Positions 62,305 to 64,000 of a stretch of DNA of 64,000 bases are shown here, piece after piece. Each line of letters starts with the position of its first letter. Position 1 is the stretch's first letter. This DNA comes from Amphiura filiformis. Lineage: Eukaryota > Echinodermata > Ophiuroidea > Amphilepidida > Amphiuridae. The notes beneath the pieces were generated by a model that did no database searches, had not been told where the DNA came from, and worked only from the letters and a program-made list of their open reading frames with translations. The position numbers and the translations under genes are program-made. The DNA is taken from assembly GCF_039555335.1 (NCBI RefSeq), contig NC_092646.1:21225029-21289028 (forward strand). The letters run 5' to 3'.

Positions 62305-63074
62305 GTAAGTTGTACTTAAAATAGTCAGCACTTATAAATATGGTACATTAGGCCAAAAAAAAGTTCGTTTGGTTGTACTCAGAGGATGTTTAAAGACATT
62401 CCCACAACCCAATGGGGTTTCTGACCTTGTATGTCTGGCTTTTGTACACATATAGTACAGTTGATCATACCTTGCATTGGAATTGTGTGCAAATATCTGG
62501 TGTTTTCATCCTATTATTTAACATTCACAAAATCGAGACTTAGGAATAAAATTAATGCAGTGGGACAATATGAATGTTTCCTGTAAGAAAATCAAATATC
62601 ATTCCTAAGTCTCAACTATTAGCTCGTTGGCTGCAGTTTTAAAATTACCATTTTGTGTGTGTGTGGCAATGGGGACTTTGCCTTTAAAATTAGGTTATAT
62701 TGATCAAATTTCCCAATCATAGTGCATTGTAGGAATGCCTTTAAGCCTCCTCTGGGTTGTACTCCTCCGACCGACCCGATGTTTAAGGCCGATTTTACCA
62801 AAATTGAAAAAAAAATGTTATGGCCCTAAATTACTTTTTATTTAAGGTTGGAAACTGGAGAAATACTGTTACTCTGCCGGCTATGGCCCTTTGGTCTGGA
62901 CTGGCAGTTTTGGATTCTAAACCCTTGTTTTAGACCCTTGCCAGCTGTTGCAAGTTACTAGCCTGTGACTCATTTGAAGTTATGCATGTCCACAATGTAG
63001 CCTACTGTGTGAAAATGTCATTGATTCCTTGCTATTGTTGGCAGGCATCAGTATCATCAGTCAAGAGACTAGGA
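62305..63074. other. Start of CLIC intron 3
   Basis: TATGGCCCTAAATTACTTTT and ATTTAAGGTTGGAAACTGGA (62819-62860) repeat the block at 10462-10502, a dispersed repeat of unknown kind. Nothing else was recognised. Confidence 0.5.
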
Positions 63075-63905
63075 TTACGAACATTACTATGGACCACAAT
63101 GACCTCATCCCAATGGCATAGTACAATTTATCCGCAATTAAACAATCATAGTGTAAAATTCGATCTCAACTTGTAGAGTATGAGTTTTTGTACCCAAAGT
63201 TTTTCAAAGGTCATTCAATGAATGTACAAATGTATTGGGGTTGCAGAATTGTGGATTGATAGTTGAGCATGTTGTGGATCCTAGCGCATGCTCAACTGTA
63301 AGAGACAGTTCTTTTTAAAACCCATTCATGCGGGTGTTGACTGCAGAGGACAAGTAGCAAATTTAATTTAAAAATTTCAGAATTGTTCATTTTCATGACA
63401 ATATTTGGAATCAGCATTAAAAATACATTAAAATGAGTACAAACAAGCCTATAGAAAAATTACTTAATTTGTGTACATCGTGGAACATATTCTTTGCGTG
63501 GCTGTGCATAGTAAGCTGTTGTATGCAGATAACCTCGCAAGTCGCAATATGGACGTGTAAGGTAGCGCTGTACGCTTGTGTATTAGCATGATTAGTCACA
63601 GAGTAACAAGCGTTGTTGAATGTTCCACGATGTACACAGATCTAATAATTTTTCTATAGTATTGGTTCAGTGGTTTTTGAGATGGCTCTTGATATTTTGA
63701 AAAAATAATCTACAATGTATGGCTAGCACGCAGAGCATTAACTACAAATTGCTTACTTCTGCCATAGAATGACCTTTGAATATACTGGGTGCACAAACTC
63801 ATGCTCCATAACTTGAGGTTAAATTTTGAGTTATGGCAATTATATAGGGGTTATTGAACCATGCCTTGGGAATGAGTCCATTTTGGCCCATAGTGTATGT
63901 GTTGG
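63075..63905. repeat. Foldback element, family F
   Basis: The left arm (ACTATGGACCACAATGACCT, AAAGGTCATTCAATGAATGT) is inverted in the right arm (CATAGAATGACCTTTGAATA, GAATGAGTCCATTTTGGCCC ATAGTG). A left-arm copy is at 37218-37480. A smaller palindrome is nested inside. Confidence 0.85.
63451..63658. repeat. Nested 208-bp palindromic MITE
   Basis: ATAGAAAAATTACTTAATTT, GTGTACATCGTGGAACAT at the left and ATGTTCCACGATGTACACAG, TAATTTTTCTAT at the right. TA-type tips, inside the family F element. Confidence 0.88.
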
Positions 63906-64000
63906 CTGTGTTATTTGCAAGCTGTTGGCAGGGTTGCCAAACCTGCAATTTGATAGCCCAATTGGGAGACTTTTGAAGATTTCCTCACAACTTTGATCAT

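Overview
The window is a stretch of animal nuclear DNA that is AT-rich and crowded with transposons. Real genes show as GT-AG introns, short exons and gene-sized introns. The frequent TAGGCCTA and TACATGTA motifs, the palindromic MITEs and an invertebrate type-C leucine-rich-repeat GPCR suggest a marine deuterostome invertebrate (echinoderm or hemichordate). This is an inference from sequence character; the species was not identified.

Three protein-coding genes lie in the same (+) orientation. (1) 1736-6316 is a single-exon LGR/relaxin-receptor-like GPCR with about 37 leucine-rich repeats, 23 of which come from recent internal tandem duplication. (2) 12535-35094 is a 14-exon gene whose joined exons keep one open frame of 780 codons. 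It matches FANCG, the TPR scaffold of the Fanconi anaemia core complex. (3) 45975 to beyond the window end is a chloride intracellular channel (CLIC) gene: two alternative, duplicated first exons, a CPFC-bearing second exon and a third exon are visible, and the rest lies beyond position 64000.

Layout: 1-1.7 kb holds palindromic repeats; 1.7-6.3 kb the LGR gene; 6.5-7.5 kb a 20-bp minisatellite; 8.3-12 kb intergenic MITEs; 12.5-35.1 kb FANCG. Its intron 4 carries a degraded endonuclease/reverse-transcriptase LINE, itself split by a 742-bp element, and a hAT-like transposase relic on the minus strand. 35.1-45.8 kb is repeat-only, with a satellite of about 270-300 bp units at 39.7-41.8 kb and LINE fragments at its edges. 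46-62.3 kb is CLIC intron and exon sequence, full of nested duplications, a tRNA-derived SINE and large foldback elements. 62.3-64 kb is a CLIC intron with a foldback element.

The three genes have unrelated roles (receptor signalling, interstrand-crosslink repair, glutathione-transferase-fold channel or redox protein), and nothing indicates they act together. The most unusual structures are the homogenised LRR array of the receptor, the duplicated CLIC first exon, the NAGNAG acceptor and duplicated terminal exon of FANCG, the clustering of palindromic MITEs just 3' of FANCG splice donors, and two Penelope-type termini with decayed hammerhead-like cores.
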